In this document: positions 63,587-64,000 of the stretch, piece by piece
Position numbering within the stretch: position 1 is the first letter of the stretch
How the letters are laid out: every line of letters begins with the position of its first letter
Assembly (NCBI GenBank): GCA_037042915.1
Contig: CM073203.1
Span: 1-64,000, forward strand
Length of the DNA: 64,000 nt
Origin: Auricularia sp. M13
Lineage: Eukaryota; Basidiomycota; Agaricomycetes; Auriculariales; Auriculariaceae
Direction of reading: 5' to 3'
Position numbers and translations under genes: made by a program
The notes under the pieces: model-generated
Databases searched by the model: none
Told to the model about the DNA's origin: nothing
Seen by the model: the letters and a program-made list of their open reading frames with translations, nothing else

Positions 63587-64000
63587 TCAAAGCATGTGGC
63601 GCTTGTTCATTGCTTCGCGTTGGATTTGACGGCTCGTGCGGCGAGCTTTGCGGTCGCGAGGCACCTGGCGAAGCAGGCCGCCGTTGGTCGACTGGCCGGG
63701 GACGCAGCCGGCGGTCAGAGCCGTCGCGGCGTTAGGGCAGTCGCCGATGCTGAGCGTCAATACGCCGGTAGTCTGAGAGAGGAGAATCAGACATGTGGGA
63801 GGGAAATGTGTGGGGGGGAAGAGAGCGTACCTTCTGGTAAACACACGTGACGGCGTCGGCGTACGTGCACTTGAAAGCGCCTTCCATGTCAAACTCGACG
63901 AGCTCGCGACCGTCGGCACCGCGCCATGGGCACGACCACTCGCACGCCTGCAGCGCGCGGCGGCTGTTCGAACCCGTGGGCCCGTTGGACGGCTGAGGCG
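63587..64000 (-). CDS. 3' end of an unrecognised cysteine-containing protein
   Basis: The gene runs off the window. Penultimate exon 64000-63831 and last exon 63772-63587 are joined by a 58-bp intron. The frame reads ALQACEWSCPWRGADG, MEGAFKCTYADAVTCVYQK and IGDCPNAATALTAGC, with six spaced cysteines, then a basic tail (RDRKARRTSRQIQREAMNK). The Cys pattern resembles secreted fungal proteins with short C-x3-C and C-x7-C spacings, but without the N-terminus secretion cannot be judged. Confidence 0.65.
   Translation of the reverse strand, partial: RLSRPTGPRVRTAAARCRRASGRAHGAVPTVASSSSLTWKALSSARTPTPSRVFTRRYALFPPTHFPPTCLILLSQTTGVLTLSIGDCPNAATALTAGCVPGQSTNGGLLRQVPRDRKARRTSRQIQREAMNKRHML

Overview
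The window looks like nuclear DNA of a filamentous basidiomycete, most likely an Agaricomycete. Genes are split by many short introns (mostly 45-65 bp, GT..AG), coding DNA is GC-rich, several genes have a TATAAAA box 50-110 bp before the ATG, and the gene set is fungal: THI4, a GH16 glucanase, a GH18 chitinase-like protein, a CFEM membrane protein, SRPK, PPM1 and D-amino-acid oxidase. No rRNA, tRNA or CRISPR was found. Exon models were joined by hand from splice sites; where a protein length is given, the reading frame closes across all junctions.

Layout. 1-3.1 kb: two small secreted-protein genes (the first cut by the window edge). Diverged copies of both lie inverted at 57.8-61.7 kb, with their spacer DNA, so the window is bracketed by an old inverted segmental duplication. 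6.0-7.6 kb: a PKA-type kinase whose activation segment is altered by a 31-bp internal duplication. 7.6-14.5 kb: gene-poor. 14.5-21.3 kb: a HemK/PrmC-like methyltransferase, THI4 and a GH16 enzyme. 22.0-22.8 kb: a possible short TIR element. 23.75-28.73 kb: a complete DNA transposon with 130-bp TIRs, an 8-bp target-site duplication and a large P-element-like transposase gene with zinc fingers. 29-36.2 kb: GH18, CFEM membrane protein, a double ABC ATPase and PPM1. 36.5-37.6 kb: an Omega-like glutathione transferase (GST). 38.9-49.5 kb: an unrecognised gene, a DUF167 protein, proteasome chaperone PSMG3, and a divergent pair (PD-(D/E)XK-like protein and atypical kinase). 49.9-55.2 kb: a rearranged block in which a second GST copy sits between a truncated and a complete SRPK gene. 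56-57.6 kb: D-amino-acid oxidase. 62.4-63.0 kb: a fold-back MITE with 206-bp arms and a 9-bp target-site duplication. 63.6-64 kb: the 3' end of a cysteine-containing gene.

The genes do not form one pathway. Housekeeping genes (THI4, PSMG3, PPM1, SRPK, ABC ATPase) alternate with secreted or cell-wall genes (GH16, GH18, CFEM, small secreted proteins). The main story is genome plasticity: an inverted duplication, nested direct duplications, two well-defined DNA transposons and in-gene tandem repeats. The best candidate for something little described is the 4,977-bp P-like element.
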